64,000 bases of DNA from Stappia indica (GCF_009789575.1 NZ_CP046908.1:496001-560000); one strand, 5' to 3'; counted from the stretch's first letter, positions 10,462-20,201 are shown. Made by a program: numbers and translations. Notes: generated from the sequence alone by a model not told the origin.

Positions 10462-11205
10462 ATGCTCGTTCTCGTCAATTTTCCCGCGCCCCCGGAAATT
10501 CGCAGTCTCTCGCCCTTCTGCTACAAGGCGGAAGCGCTGCTGGCGCTTGCCGGCTGCGACTATCGCATGGAACACGCGACCGATCTTGCCGCCCTGCCGC
10601 ACGGCAAGGTGCCGGTGCTGAAGGACGGCGATCTCGTCATTCCCGACAGTTCCCTGATCCAGCGCCACCTGGAACGCCACCACGGACTTGCCATCGACGA
10701 GACGCTGACCGGCGTCGAACTGGCCATGGCCGAAGCCTTCCGCCGCATGGCCGAGGAACACCTGCGCTGGACGATGGTCCATGCCCGCTGGATCGACCCT
10801 GCCGGCGAGGAGATGATAATGGGAACCGCGCTCGCAGACGTACCCGAGGAGATGCGGCGGGACGTGTTCATGGGCCTGCGCGAGAACATCCGCAAGACAC
10901 TGCACGCACAGGGCATCGGCCGGCATGCGCCGGAGGAGATTTACGCCTTCGGCCGCGCGGATCTCGACGCCATCGCCGCCTTTCTGGACGACAAGCCCTT
11001 CTTCATGGGCGACCGGCCGACCACGGTCGATGCCAGCCTTGTCGGCGTCGTGCTCAACATCCTGGCGAGCGACATCGACACGCCGCTGATGCGCCACGCG
11101 GCCGCAATCCCGACGCTGGCCGACTATGCCTTGCGGTTCGAGCGCACGGTGTTCGGCCCGGCAGCCCGCATCCCCGCCACCTTGCGCGGCGAACAGGCAG
11201 CCTGA
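10462..11205 (+). CDS. Glutathione S-transferase family protein
   Basis: A soluble 247-residue protein with an N-terminal thioredoxin-like domain: SPFCYKAEALLALAGCDY, cis-Pro motif GKVPVLKDGD, and the glutathione-contacting PDSSLIQRHLE. The C-terminal helical domain contains FFMGDRPTTVDASLVGVV, matching the conserved GST N-cap region. Spacing is like the metaxin/failed-axon-connections branch rather than classical GSTs. The substrate is unknown. Start ATG 10462 follows AGGAGA; a longer reading from 10417 would overlap the intergenic control region. Expression is probably controlled by the divergent WYL regulator. Confidence 0.82.
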   Translation: MLVLVNFPAPPEIRSLSPFCYKAEALLALAGCDYRMEHATDLAALPHGKVPVLKDGDLVIPDSSLIQRHLERHHGLAIDETLTGVELAMAEAFRRMAEEHLRWTMVHARWIDPAGEEMIMGTALADVPEEMRRDVFMGLRENIRKTLHAQGIGRHAPEEIYAFGRADLDAIAAFLDDKPFFMGDRPTTVDASLVGVVLNILASDIDTPLMRHAAAIPTLADYALRFERTVFGPAARIPATLRGEQAA

Positions 11206-11241
11206 GCCTGCCCGTCTCCGGCCGATAGAGGGTGCGCGCGG

Positions 11242-13338
11242 TCAGTCCTTGCGCACCCACACCGCCGTATCGTGGAACGCGGCTCCGCCATAGGGCGCAA
11301 CGGCGTCCGCACCGGTCAGCGTGTTGATGCCCCGGCCGTCCGGATAGGCCTCGTTCGGCCAGATCCCCTCCGCCACCACGACGCCGGGCTTCAGTCCCTC
11401 GGTCAGCCGGGCATGCAGGATCACCGCGCCGCGGCGATTGCCGATGCGGATGCGGTCGCCATCGGTGATCCCATATCGTTCGGCATCCTGCGGCCCGATC
11501 ATCAGGTCAGGCCGCCCTTCCTTGTCGCGCGAGGAGGCGGTCTCGTTGAAGGTCGAGTTGAGGAAGGACCGTGCCGGCGAAGTGGCGAGGCGGAAGGGGT
11601 GTTCCTCGCTCGCCGCCTCGTTCACCGCCCAGTGATCGGGCAAGGTCGGCATGTCGGCGAAGGGTCCCATCGGTCCATCGTTCGGTGCCGGTACTGCCGT
11701 CCATTCGGGCTTGAAGCGGAACTTGCCGTCCGGCCAGTTGAAGCCGTCGAGATAATGCGCGGCGCGGAAGTCCGGCTGGCAGTCGACCCAGCGATCGCGC
11801 TCGATCTCCTCCAGCGAGCCGAAACCGGAGGCCTTCAGCATCCAGTCGATATGCTCGCGCGCACTCATGGCAAAGCCCGGATGCTCGGCAGCGCCGACCC
11901 TGCGGGCGATCTCGTTGAGCACGTAGAGGTTCTCGCGGGTCTCGCCCGGCCCTTCCGCCAGCTTCGGCCCCAGCAGCAGGTACTGGTGGCCGCCGCCCTT
12001 GTAGATGTCGTCATGCTCGAGAAACTGCGTCGCCGGCAGAACCACGTCGGCCATCATCGCCGTTTCGGTCATGAACTGCTCGTGCACGCAGACGAAGAGG
12101 TCTTCGCGGGCAAAGCCCTGCTTCACCAGCTCCTGTTCGGGCGCCACCGATACCGGGTTGGTGTTCTGGATCAGCATCGCGGTCACCGGCGGGCCGTGCC
12201 GCAAGGCCTCGGCATCGCCCGTCAGCACCCGGCCGATCTGGCTCTGGTCGAGCTGCCGCACCGCCGGATCGATCAGCGAGTGCCCCTCGATCATCGACTT
12301 GTCGAGCGTGTAGATCGCGCCGTTGTTGTGGAACGCGCCGCCGCCCTCATGCTGCCAGGCGCCCGTCACGGCCGCAATGCAGGAAGCCGCGTGCATCGAG
12401 ACCGCGCCGTTGCGCTGGCGGGTGAAGCCGTAGCCGAGGCGGAAGAAAGTCCGCTTCGTCTCGCCGACCATGCGGGCGAAGAGCTCGATCTCCTCCACCG
12501 ACAGTCCGGTGATCGCGGCCGCCCATTCCGGCGGGCGCTGAGCCACATGCGCCTCCAGCTCGTCCGGGCAGTCGGTGTAGCGGGCAAGGTAATCGCGGTC
12601 GGCATGCCCGTCGCGGAACAGCACATGCATCACCGCACAGGCGAGCGCTGCATCCGTTCCCGGCTTCAGGACGAGGCCAAGATCGGCCTGCTTCACGGTC
12701 TGGGTCGGGTAGACGTCGATGGCGACGATCTTCGCCCCGCGCGTCTTGCGGGCGGTGATGGCGTGGGTCATCACGTTGACCTGGGTCGAGACCGCATTGG
12801 TCCCCCAGATCACCACCATGTCGGCAACGGCGATCTCGCGTGGATCCGGCCCCGCCAGCCGGCCGGTTCCGGCGATATAGCCGGTCCAGGCGGGATTGGT
12901 GCAGATCGTGTCGAACTGGCGCGAATAGCCCTTGGCGTGGCGCAGGCGATGGATCGAGTCCCGCTGCACCAGGCCCATGGTCCCGGCATAGTGATAGGGC
13001 CACACGGCCTGCGGTCCGTGCTCGGCCTCGGCCTTCAGAAACGCGGCCGCAACCAGATCCAGCGCCTCATCCCAGGAGATCGGCTCGAAGCGTCCTTCCC
13101 CCTTCGCTCCGACGCGCTTCAGCGGTTGCGTCACCCGGTCCGGGTGGTAAAGCCGGTCCGAGTAGCGCGCGACCTTGGCGCAGATGACGCCGGCCGTATA
13201 GGCGTTCGCGCGAGCGCCCCGAACCCGCCCGATCCGCCCGTCGGCGAACAGCTCCACCTCCAGCGCGCAGGTGGACGGGCAGTCATGCGGACAGGCGGAG
13301 GCCTTCAGGACGGGGTCGTGTGCAACGGGGGCGTTCAT
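11242..13338 (-). CDS. Molybdopterin-dependent oxidoreductase (formate dehydrogenase / BisC-like family)
   Basis: A 698-residue molybdopterin enzyme with an N-terminal 4Fe-4S motif (Cys16, Cys20, Cys24, Cys53). Molybdopterin-binding segments include YPTQTVKQADLGLVLKPGTD and MLIQNTNPVSVAPEQ. A C-terminal dinucleotide-binding domain (HARLTEGLKPGVVVAEGIWP) completes the fold. No signal or Tat peptide is seen, so it is probably cytoplasmic. No partner subunit, cytochrome or maturation chaperone gene is adjacent, so the electron acceptor and substrate are unknown. The conserved LPATQFLEHDD and a residue near the usual Cys/Sec/Ser ligand position could not be aligned confidently by eye. Confidence 0.85.
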   Translation of the reverse strand: MNAPVAHDPVLKASACPHDCPSTCALEVELFADGRIGRVRGARANAYTAGVICAKVARYSDRLYHPDRVTQPLKRVGAKGEGRFEPISWDEALDLVAAAFLKAEAEHGPQAVWPYHYAGTMGLVQRDSIHRLRHAKGYSRQFDTICTNPAWTGYIAGTGRLAGPDPREIAVADMVVIWGTNAVSTQVNVMTHAITARKTRGAKIVAIDVYPTQTVKQADLGLVLKPGTDAALACAVMHVLFRDGHADRDYLARYTDCPDELEAHVAQRPPEWAAAITGLSVEEIELFARMVGETKRTFFRLGYGFTRQRNGAVSMHAASCIAAVTGAWQHEGGGAFHNNGAIYTLDKSMIEGHSLIDPAVRQLDQSQIGRVLTGDAEALRHGPPVTAMLIQNTNPVSVAPEQELVKQGFAREDLFVCVHEQFMTETAMMADVVLPATQFLEHDDIYKGGGHQYLLLGPKLAEGPGETRENLYVLNEIARRVGAAEHPGFAMSAREHIDWMLKASGFGSLEEIERDRWVDCQPDFRAAHYLDGFNWPDGKFRFKPEWTAVPAPNDGPMGPFADMPTLPDHWAVNEAASEEHPFRLATSPARSFLNSTFNETASSRDKEGRPDLMIGPQDAERYGITDGDRIRIGNRRGAVILHARLTEGLKPGVVVAEGIWPNEAYPDGRGINTLTGADAVAPYGGAAFHDTAVWVRKD

Positions 13339-13420
13339 GCGTCTCTCGCAAGGATGGGAACGGCCGCAAGGCTCACTCGCAGGCAGCCGTCATGTCAAGG
13401 ACCGGTAGCCCCCAAAAGCA

Positions 13421-13446
13421 AAGGGCCGGCGCTGCGGCCGGCCCTT
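13421..13446 (-). terminator. Rho-independent terminator of ndk
   Basis: A perfect 10-bp stem (13421-13430 with 13437-13446) has the loop GCTGCG. On the minus strand it is followed by TTTGCTTTTGG. It lies just downstream of the ndk stop at 13489. Confidence 0.8.
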
Positions 13447-13488
13447 CCAGATGTCGTTGGGTGCGCTGTCGCGACGCGACTTGCAACC

Positions 13489-13911
13489 TTAGCCGACGAT
13501 CTCGGTCTCGGAGAACCAGTAGGCGATCTCCTGGGCGGCGGTGTCCGCGCCGTCGGAGCCGTGAACCGAGTTCTCGCCGATGTTCAGGGCGAAGGTCTTG
13601 CGGATGGTGCCCTCGTCGGCATTGGCCGGGTTGGTGGCGCCCATCACTTCGCGGTTCTTGGCAATGGCGTTCTCGCCTTCCAGAACCTGCACGATGGTCG
13701 GAGCCGAGCACATGAATTCGACCAGCTCGCCGAAGAACGGACGGTCCTTGTGCACCGCGTAGAAGCCCTCGGCCTCGCGGCGGGACATCCACACGCGCTT
13801 GGACGCGACGACGCGCAGGCCGGCATCCTCAAGCATCTTGGTGATCGCGCCGGTCAGGTTGCGACGCGTCGCGTCCGGCTTGATCATCGAAAAGGTGCGC
13901 TCGATCGCCAT
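13489..13911 (-). CDS. ndk: Nucleoside-diphosphate kinase
   Basis: Transfers the gamma-phosphate between nucleoside di- and triphosphates through a phosphohistidine. The 140-residue product starts [18 protein letters not shown] and contains the active-site signature NSVHGSD with His117. Length and sequence are typical of the bacterial enzyme. I start at the second of two close ATGs (13911), which has GGGA at a better distance; the first is at 13917. It appears to be monocistronic, with its own terminator. Confidence 0.97.
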   Translation of the reverse strand: MAIERTFSMIKPDATRRNLTGAITKMLEDAGLRVVASKRVWMSRREAEGFYAVHKDRPFFGELVEFMCSAPTIVQVLEGENAIAKNREVMGATNPANADEGTIRKTFALNIGENSVHGSDGADTAAQEIAYWFSETEIVG

Positions 13912-14096
13912 TATCATTTTCCCGTGGTTGTACGGCCGGGCCTCGCGCCCTCGCTAGCCCCGCCTGTCCGCGCCTTGAAAGCCGGACACTGCTTGATCTC
14001 GTTGCGCCCGTGAGCGGACGCGCCATGCGTATAGCCGGGGACGGGCGCCCCCGCAAGGCGCAAGGGGCGCCGGTTTCCGCTGTTTTCGGGAAAGGC

Positions 14097-14786
14097 TCAG
14101 GCCGCCGGAACGCTGCGTCCGAAGCCGTCGAACAGATCGAGGCAGCGCTCGCGCCATTGCCCGATGGGCGAGCCGGGATCGACGAGCTGGAACGGACTGG
14201 CGATCCGCGCCCATTGCAGGGTGCCGAACAACAGGTAGTCGGTGTGAAGCGGCGCGTTACCGCCGATGAAGGGCTGGCTCTTCAGCATCAGATGCAGCGG
14301 CAGCAACGCGGTAGCGAGTTCCGCCAGCCGCTCCTCCCGTCCGGCCTGCACCTCCTCCAGCGTCATGCCGAAGCGGGCCTCACGCGTCTGCCGGAAATAG
14401 GCCTGGTCGGCCGGGCCGAGCACGTCCCAGATGTCCTTGATGATGAGCCGCACGATCAGCGAACTGATCGAAGCGTTGACCCAGCCCTCGATCAGTTTGG
14501 CCGCCGCTCGGCCGCCCTCTCCCGCGAACAGGCTCGGCCGATCCGGATAGGCATCCTCAAGATAAGTGGCAATCGCCCAGCTGTCGCAGATCGTCCGCTC
14601 GCCATCGACGAGGATCGGCACGGTCTTGCCGGCATCCGGCGCGATGGCCGGGATCTCGGTGAACGGCTTCGGCCGGCATTCGAAGTCGAGCCCCTTGTGC
14701 TTCAACGCCATCCGGATGCGCCAGGCATAGGGACTGAAAGGGCGCCCTGCATCGGCGCCGCACAGCTCGTAAAGGACAATGCTCAA
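14097..14786 (-). CDS. GST of the LigE (beta-etherase) type
   Basis: A 229-residue glutathione transferase. The N-terminal half reads SPYAWRIRMALKHKGLDF, then the cis-Pro segment TVPILVDGERTICDSWAIA and YLEDAYPDRPSLF. The C-terminal half has EEVQAGREERL, PFIGGNAPLHTDY and a terminal CLDLFDGFGRSVP. From memory these match, in order, the sphingomonad LigE beta-aryl-etherase family, which cleaves ether bonds in lignin-derived dimers with glutathione. No other lignin-pathway gene is nearby, so the true substrate is uncertain. The start is TTG at 14784-14786 with GGGAG upstream. It follows ndk's promoter region on the same strand. Confidence 0.8.
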   Translation of the reverse strand: MSIVLYELCGADAGRPFSPYAWRIRMALKHKGLDFECRPKPFTEIPAIAPDAGKTVPILVDGERTICDSWAIATYLEDAYPDRPSLFAGEGGRAAAKLIEGWVNASISSLIVRLIIKDIWDVLGPADQAYFRQTREARFGMTLEEVQAGREERLAELATALLPLHLMLKSQPFIGGNAPLHTDYLLFGTLQWARIASPFQLVDPGSPIGQWRERCLDLFDGFGRSVPAA

Positions 14787-15004
14787 AGGTTTCGCTCCCG
14801 CTTTTCATCGGATCGCAATGCGATGTCGGAGCGAACCCTATCGCCCGTCCGGCGCCGGGCCAAGCAGGCGTTGACGATTCGAACGCCGACTCCCGGGCAC
14901 AACCTGAAGGTCGCGCAATCGACGTGAAATAAAACCATGGATTGAGATGCGGAGTTTTTGACGTAACGGCAAGCATTTAAAACGATCCGTCCATCCGACT
15001 TATT

Positions 15005-15020
15005 TACTGAAGGTTCAGTA
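15005..15020. promoter_or_regulatory. Perfect palindrome upstream of chemoreceptor gene
   Basis: TACTGAA-GG-TTCAGTA is a 7-bp inverted repeat with a 2-base centre, 50 bases before the chemoreceptor start. The surrounding 14940-15040 is the most A+T-rich stretch of this intergenic region, so a promoter is likely here. The binding protein is unknown. Confidence 0.4.
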
Positions 15021-15070
15021 GTTTTCCCACTTACTGCCTCATCTTCAGCGTCACGAGGTCGCCTTTCCCT

Positions 15071-16747
15071 ATGTCCATCAAACAGAAAATGCTGGCTCTG
15101 GTCGGCGGCTCGCTGGCCGCTCTGCTCCTTGTTGCCGGCGTGCAGATCTACTCGCTCTACGGCTCCATGATGCACGACCGTCGCGAGATGGTCCGCACCC
15201 AGGTCGAGACCGCCACCACGATGATCGAGGCCATCGCGCAGGAAGCGCAGGCCGGACGAATGTCGGAAGAAGAAGCTCAGCGCATCGCCAAGAGCCTGCT
15301 GACCGCCATGCGTTTCAAAGGCTCGGATTACTTCGTCGTCATCGACGCCGATCCGGCAAACCAGGGCGTCGTCGTCACTCACCCGAATCCGAAGATCGTC
15401 GGCAAAAACCTGTGGGCCTCCAAGGACGCCCATGGGACCGAGTATGTGGTCGGCCAGGTCGAGTCCGCGCGCGCCGGCGGCGGCTTTACCGACTACGACT
15501 TCCCGCGCCTCGGCGAGCAGGAACCCTCTCCGAAGGTCGCCTATTCCGACGGATTCGCACCTTGGAACTGGGCGGTCTCCGCCTCGCTCTATGTCGATGA
15601 CGTCACCACCGCCTTCTATGGCGAGCTGCTGACCAGCGCCCTGTGGATCCTGCCGCTGACCGCCCTGATCGGCGTGGCCGCCTTCCTGTTGGCCAACAGC
15701 ATCAGCCGGCCGATCGCCGCGATCACCGACGCCATGCGCCACCTTGCCGACGGCGACCTGTCGGTTTCCGTGCCGGGCGCGGGGCGCAAGGACGAGATCG
15801 GTCAGATGGCGGATGCCACCGAGGTGTTCCGCGATGGCATGCTGCGCGCGCAGGACCTGTCCGCCTCGCAGATCGAGGAGCAGCGCAGCCGCGAGCAGCG
15901 GGCGCAGCGTATCGAGGAAATGACCCGGCGCTTCGACAACAGCGCCACCGCGCTGCTGACGGCCGTCACCTCGTCGGCCGGTGCCATGGAAAACAATGCG
16001 CGCTCCATGGCCGACATTGCCGAAAGCACCAATGCCCGCTCGACGACGGTCGCCACCGCCGCCCAGCAGGCCGCCGCCAACGTGCAGACCGTCGCCTCCG
16101 CGACCGAGGAACTGTCGTCGTCGATCTCCGAGATCAGCTCGCAGGTCTCCAAGTCGTCGCAGATCGCCTCCCAGGCGGTCGGCGAGGCTCAGCGTACCGA
16201 CAGCCAGATCCAGGGCCTTGCCAACGCGGCCGAGAAGATCGGCCAGGTTGTCAGCATGATTGCCGCCATCGCCGAGCAGACCAACCTGCTGGCGCTGAAC
16301 GCAACCATCGAGGCCGCACGCGCCGGTGAAGCGGGCCGCGGCTTCGCGGTCGTCGCTGCCGAGGTCAAGGAGCTCGCCTCCCAGACCTCCAACGCGACCG
16401 AGGAGATCACCGCGCAGATCGCCACGATCCAGAACGAGACCCGCACCGCCGTCGGCGCCGTCCAGTCCATCGGGCGCACCGTCGAGGAGATGAACGCCAT
16501 CGCCGCCGCCATCGCCGCAGCCGTCGAGGAGCAGGGCGCGGCGACCGGCGAGATTGCCCGCAATGTCGAGGAGGCCTCGCGCGGCACCCAGGACGTCACC
16601 GAGAACATTCTCGGCGTCTCCCATGCCGCAAGCGACACGCGCAGCGCCGCCGGGGACGTGGCTTCGGCCGCCGCCGCAGTGAACCGGGATGCCGCAGCGC
16701 TCAAGCAGGAAGTCGAGAACTTCCTCGCCGGCGTCCGCGCTGCCTGA
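15071..16747 (+). CDS. Methyl-accepting chemotaxis protein with Cache sensor
   Basis: A 558-residue chemoreceptor. It has a first membrane segment at about 8-30, then a periplasmic single Cache-type domain ([47 protein letters not shown]). A second membrane segment follows near 190-210, then a HAMP domain ([21 protein letters not shown]) and a long signalling coiled coil. The CheA/CheW hairpin tip is present as [21 protein letters not shown]...[13 protein letters not shown]. No C-terminal CheR-binding pentapeptide is seen. The gene stands alone with its own terminator; no other che gene is nearby, so it feeds a distant chemotaxis cluster. The ligand is unknown. Confidence 0.93.
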   Translation: MSIKQKMLALVGGSLAALLLVAGVQIYSLYGSMMHDRREMVRTQVETATTMIEAIAQEAQAGRMSEEEAQRIAKSLLTAMRFKGSDYFVVIDADPANQGVVVTHPNPKIVGKNLWASKDAHGTEYVVGQVESARAGGGFTDYDFPRLGEQEPSPKVAYSDGFAPWNWAVSASLYVDDVTTAFYGELLTSALWILPLTALIGVAAFLLANSISRPIAAITDAMRHLADGDLSVSVPGAGRKDEIGQMADATEVFRDGMLRAQDLSASQIEEQRSREQRAQRIEEMTRRFDNSATALLTAVTSSAGAMENNARSMADIAESTNARSTTVATAAQQAAANVQTVASATEELSSSISEISSQVSKSSQIASQAVGEAQRTDSQIQGLANAAEKIGQVVSMIAAIAEQTNLLALNATIEAARAGEAGRGFAVVAAEVKELASQTSNATEEITAQIATIQNETRTAVGAVQSIGRTVEEMNAIAAAIAAAVEEQGAATGEIARNVEEASRGTQDVTENILGVSHAASDTRSAAGDVASAAAAVNRDAAALKQEVENFLAGVRAA

Positions 16748-16783
16748 CCTGCCCCGGGCAAGCCCGCAAACGACGAAACCAGA

Positions 16784-16813
16784 GCGCCGACCTTCGGGTC
16801 GGTGCTTTTTTTT
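16784..16813 (+). terminator. Rho-independent terminator of the chemoreceptor gene
   Basis: The stem GCGCCGACC / GGTCGGTGC (one G-U pair) closes a TTCG tetraloop and is followed by eight T residues (16806-16813). It lies about 37 bases after the stop. Confidence 0.92.
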
Positions 16814-16949
16814 GCGCCGCCGACGCTGCGGCATCGGCCGCGCACAAGCTGTGCCGAACGGTCCGCCGGCATTGCCTCTCGCGAAGGCCAGGTCGACAGG
16901 CTATCATCGTCTCCTCGCCCGATTTTCGTTCACGCACATGGGGATAGAC

Positions 16950-18083
16950 ATGAAGCCGTCGTCGGAGGATTTGCTCGCCGGACTGCTCGACTGGGTACGC
17001 ATCGAGACGCACACACCGGATGTCGAGGGGCTCAACCGGCTGATGGACCTTGTCGCCTCGCAGGCGGCCGCCTTCGGCGCGACCACGGAGCGCTTCCCCG
17101 GCCGCGACGGCCATGGCGACCATCTCCTGGTCCGCTCGCCCTGGGGCGACCACTCCAGGCCCGGCATCCTCTTCCTGTCGCATCTCGACACCGTGCATCC
17201 GCGCGGCACCATCGACAAGGATCTGCCGATCCGGATCGACGGCGACCGCTGCTACGGCCCCGGCATCTGCGACATGAAGGGCGGCGCCTATAACGGGCTT
17301 GCCGCCATGCGCACGGTTGCCGCCGGCATCGAGGCCGGCGGCATACCCCCTGCCCTTGCGGTCAGCATCCTCTTCACCTCGGACGAGGAAGTCGGCAGCC
17401 CGACCTCGCAGGCGCTGATCGAGCGCCTCGGCGGTACAGCCAAATACGCCCTCGTGACCGAGCCGGCCCGCAACGGCGGCCATGTGGTTACCGCCCGCAA
17501 GGGTGTCGGCCGCTTCACGCTGAAGGTGGAAGGAAGGCCGGCCCATGCCGGCGCCCGCCACTGGCAGGGCCGCAGCGCGGTGACCGAGCTTGCCCACCAG
17601 ATCATCGCGCTGGAGGCGATGACGGATTACGACCGCGAGATCACCGTCAATGTCGGCGAGATCCGCGGCGGCACCGGCACCAATGTCGTGCCGCAATTCG
17701 CGAGCGCCGAGATCGACCTGCGCGTACCCACGCTCGCCGCAGCCGAGGAGATGGTCGCCCGCATCACCGGCCTGACGCCGAAGACGCCGGACACGAAGCT
17801 GACGATCACCGGCGGCATGAACCGGCCACCCTTCGAGCAGTCGGCGGCGAGCAAGGCGCTGTTCGACCAGGCGGCACGGCTCGCCGACGAGATCGGCTTC
17901 GAGCTGATCGGCGAGACGACGGGCGGCGGATCCGACGGCAATTTCATCGCCGACAAGGTTCCGACCCTCGACGGCCTCGGCCCGGACGGCGACGACGTGC
18001 ACACCCTCAACGAGCACATCTTCATCCCCTCATTGGGCGAGCGGATGCAGCTCATGGTTCGGCTAATCGAAACGCTGGACTGA
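16950..18083 (+). CDS. M20 family metallopeptidase (glutamate carboxypeptidase-like)
   Basis: A 377-residue zinc-dependent exopeptidase or deacylase. Metal-site motifs are LSHLDTV, GPGICDMKGG and TSDEEVGS with the catalytic Glu pair. The dimerisation domain contains RPAHAGARHWQGRSAV, and GGGSDGNF comes near the end. These place it in the carboxypeptidase G2 / ArgE-like branch; the natural substrate is not evident. The ATG at 16950 has GGGGA eight bases upstream; an ATG four codons earlier (16938) is the alternative. No signal peptide is seen. It converges on the DUF4261 gene with a 10-base gap. Confidence 0.87.
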   Translation: MKPSSEDLLAGLLDWVRIETHTPDVEGLNRLMDLVASQAAAFGATTERFPGRDGHGDHLLVRSPWGDHSRPGILFLSHLDTVHPRGTIDKDLPIRIDGDRCYGPGICDMKGGAYNGLAAMRTVAAGIEAGGIPPALAVSILFTSDEEVGSPTSQALIERLGGTAKYALVTEPARNGGHVVTARKGVGRFTLKVEGRPAHAGARHWQGRSAVTELAHQIIALEAMTDYDREITVNVGEIRGGTGTNVVPQFASAEIDLRVPTLAAAEEMVARITGLTPKTPDTKLTITGGMNRPPFEQSAASKALFDQAARLADEIGFELIGETTGGGSDGNFIADKVPTLDGLGPDGDDVHTLNEHIFIPSLGERMQLMVRLIETLD

Positions 18084-18093
18084 GCGGGCACCA

Positions 18094-19056
18094 TCAGTCC
18101 CTGCCGCGTCGGCCGAAGACGGGCCGACGCGGGACGATGCCGGCGCTGGGATCGGGAAAGGCGACCATCGCCTCTGGGTGCTGCCTCCCCGGCGCCCCGG
18201 ACGCAAAAGCGTCTGTCGATGGCTGCGGTGCGGGTGATACGGCAGGCGCCTCCTGGACAGGATCGTTGCCGGTCTCCAAGGCAAGCTGAATCACGCGCCC
18301 GGGCACGCGGGTACCGTTCTCCAGGAAACGGACCCGAGTGATGTCGGTCTCGCTGTTGCCGATGGTCTCGCCATCCCGGATCACCATGCCGTGCATAAGC
18401 AGATAGCGGACCAGTCCGAAGATCCGCTGTGCCAGCTCGACCGGCTGCTGCGGCGCGGGCAGAAATTCGATCTCCATTCCGAGGAAAGGGCGCACACCGA
18501 TGGTCGCCGCGCCGATCATCTGCCGCTGCCCCGCCGTTTCGCCGCGGAACCACATCAGATTGACCCAGTCTTCTACGGGCAGGGTCTTCGACAACATGGC
18601 ACGCACCGCGCTGCGCATCCCGTCCGGCGACAGCATCATCTCGCCGCTCGCCCAATAGGCACCGAGCCCCCCGCTCACGTCGAGCGCGGCGGCGGCGACA
18701 AAGGTGGTGAGCATCGCGAAATGCAGCGCCTGCTCGTGGTTTTCCGGCTGAAGGACGCAACCGACGATGACATGGGCACCGTGCACTGCCACCACAGCGG
18801 AGGCGTCTTTCCAGGCAATGCTCGCAGCGACCGCCCGGTCCATCGTCCCCGTCGGCACAGGCACGTCCTTGGCGATCACCGTCACCGGCACGCCGCCGAT
18901 CGCGACCATCGCCGGTTCCCCGCCCTGCGCGTCGCGCGTCAGCTCAACGGACAGCCCAATGGGCGCAGTGATCTGACGAAGCTGCAGGACCAGCGCGGCC
19001 ATATCGAGCGGACGCGGTGCGTCCAGCAGGACGAGACTGAAGAAACGTTCGGACAT
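18094..19056 (-). CDS. DUF4261-like protein of unknown function
   Basis: A 320-residue soluble protein beginning MSERFFSLVLLDAPRPLDM. The core contains AYWASGEMMLSPDGMRSAV and VNLMWFRGETAGQRQMIGAATIGVRPFLGMEIEF, which I recall as DUF4261 features. The C-terminal 70 residues are Pro/Ala-rich and probably disordered, ending RRPVFGRRGRD. I use the ATG at 19056; the in-frame sequence upstream looks non-coding. No function can be given. It lies downstream of the ugp operon on the same strand, 92 bases after ugpC, and could be in the same transcript. Confidence 0.65.
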   Translation of the reverse strand: MSERFFSLVLLDAPRPLDMAALVLQLRQITAPIGLSVELTRDAQGGEPAMVAIGGVPVTVIAKDVPVPTGTMDRAVAASIAWKDASAVVAVHGAHVIVGCVLQPENHEQALHFAMLTTFVAAAALDVSGGLGAYWASGEMMLSPDGMRSAVRAMLSKTLPVEDWVNLMWFRGETAGQRQMIGAATIGVRPFLGMEIEFLPAPQQPVELAQRIFGLVRYLLMHGMVIRDGETIGNSETDITRVRFLENGTRVPGRVIQLALETGNDPVQEAPAVSPAPQPSTDAFASGAPGRQHPEAMVAFPDPSAGIVPRRPVFGRRGRD

Positions 19057-19148
19057 TGGCAGACCCTCCGGCGTGATGCGCCGAAGGTTATGCACCCTTG
19101 GTTGCGGATGCGTGAACCCACATATCAAGGGTGCCCTGTCCGGCGACC

Positions 19149-20201
19149 TCAGTCGGGCAGCCGCTTTCCGTCGGCGCCGAAATAGTGCAGGTGCTCGGAC
19201 GCACAGGAAAGATGCACCCGCGCGCCGGCCGCAGGAACCTCGCGTCCGCCTTCGATCCGCACGATCATGCGCTCGCCGTCGTCGAGCTCCACATGGGCCA
19301 GCGTTTCCGCGCCAAGGGCCTCTGCGATCATCAGCTTGCCCGACAGCACCGCCTCGCCTTCCGCGCAGAAGGAGAGATGCTCGGGCCGCACGCCGACCGT
19401 GTCGAGGGCCTCTGCCGGGCCGGCCGTCTCCGCCACCTTGCGCAGCAAACCGCTCGCCGCAAGACGTGCCGCCTGCAGGAAGTTCATCGGCGGCGAGCCG
19501 ATGAAGCCGCCGACGAAGACCGTCGCCGGCTTGTGATAGACCGACAGCGGCGTGCCCACCTGCTCCGCATTGCCGCCGTTCATCACGATGATGCGGTCGG
19601 CCATGGTCATGGCTTCGACCTGGTCATGGGTCACATAGAGCGAGGTGACGCCGAGACGGCGCTGCAGCGTCTTGATCTCCACGCGCATCTGCACGCGCAG
19701 CTTCGCATCGAGATTGGACAGCGGCTCGTCGAACAGGAAGACCGAGGGCTTGCGCACGATGGCCCGGCCCATGGCGACGCGCTGGCGCTGGCCGCCGGAC
19801 AGCTGCCGCGGCTTGCGGTCGAGATAGGGCTCCAGTTCCAGCATCTTCGCGGCCTGCGCGACGCGCTCGGCGATCTCCGCCTTCGCAACGCCCGCGATCT
19901 TCAGACCGTAGGCCATGTTGTCGAAGACGGACATATGCGGATAGAGCGCATAGTTCTGGAACACCATGGCGATGTCGCGCTCGCGCGGCTCCAGATCGTT
20001 GACCACCCGGTCGCCGATGCGGATCTCGCCCGAGGTGACGGTCTCCAGCCCCGCCACCATGCGCAGCAACGTGGACTTGCCGCAGCCCGACGGCCCGACG
20101 ATGACGATCAGTTCACCGTCGGCGATCTCCGCGTCGACCCCGTGGATGACCTCGGTGGTGCCATAGGACTTGCGGATGTTCGAAAAAGCGATCTTCGCCA
20201 T
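19149..20201 (-). CDS. ugpC: sn-Glycerol-3-phosphate ABC transporter, ATP-binding protein
   Basis: A 350-residue ABC ATPase of the MalK/UgpC type. It has Walker [11 protein letters not shown]-loop QNYALYPHM, signature [15 protein letters not shown], Walker [13 protein letters not shown] and H-loop YVTHD. A C-terminal TOBE-like regulatory region begins near residue 240. It powers the UgpAE permease at the inner membrane. It is the last gene of ugpBAEC and starts 5 bases after the ugpE stop. A sugar ABC transporter is the alternative, but the binding protein favours glycerol-3-phosphate. Confidence 0.92.
   Translation of the reverse strand: MAKIAFSNIRKSYGTTEVIHGVDAEIADGELIVIVGPSGCGKSTLLRMVAGLETVTSGEIRIGDRVVNDLEPRERDIAMVFQNYALYPHMSVFDNMAYGLKIAGVAKAEIAERVAQAAKMLELEPYLDRKPRQLSGGQRQRVAMGRAIVRKPSVFLFDEPLSNLDAKLRVQMRVEIKTLQRRLGVTSLYVTHDQVEAMTMADRIIVMNGGNAEQVGTPLSVYHKPATVFVGGFIGSPPMNFLQAARLAASGLLRKVAETAGPAEALDTVGVRPEHLSFCAEGEAVLSGKLMIAEALGAETLAHVELDDGERMIVRIEGGREVPAAGARVHLSCASEHLHYFGADGKRLPD

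Noticed and set aside
11272-14013. 913-codon plus-strand frame across the molybdopterin oxidoreductase and ndk genes
   Set aside because: It runs opposite two clear genes and has the Arg/Gly-rich composition of a shadow frame.
14783-16834. 683-codon minus-strand frame opposite the chemoreceptor gene
   Set aside because: Gly/Asp/Leu repeats mirror the Ala/Glu coiled coil of the chemoreceptor; not a real gene.
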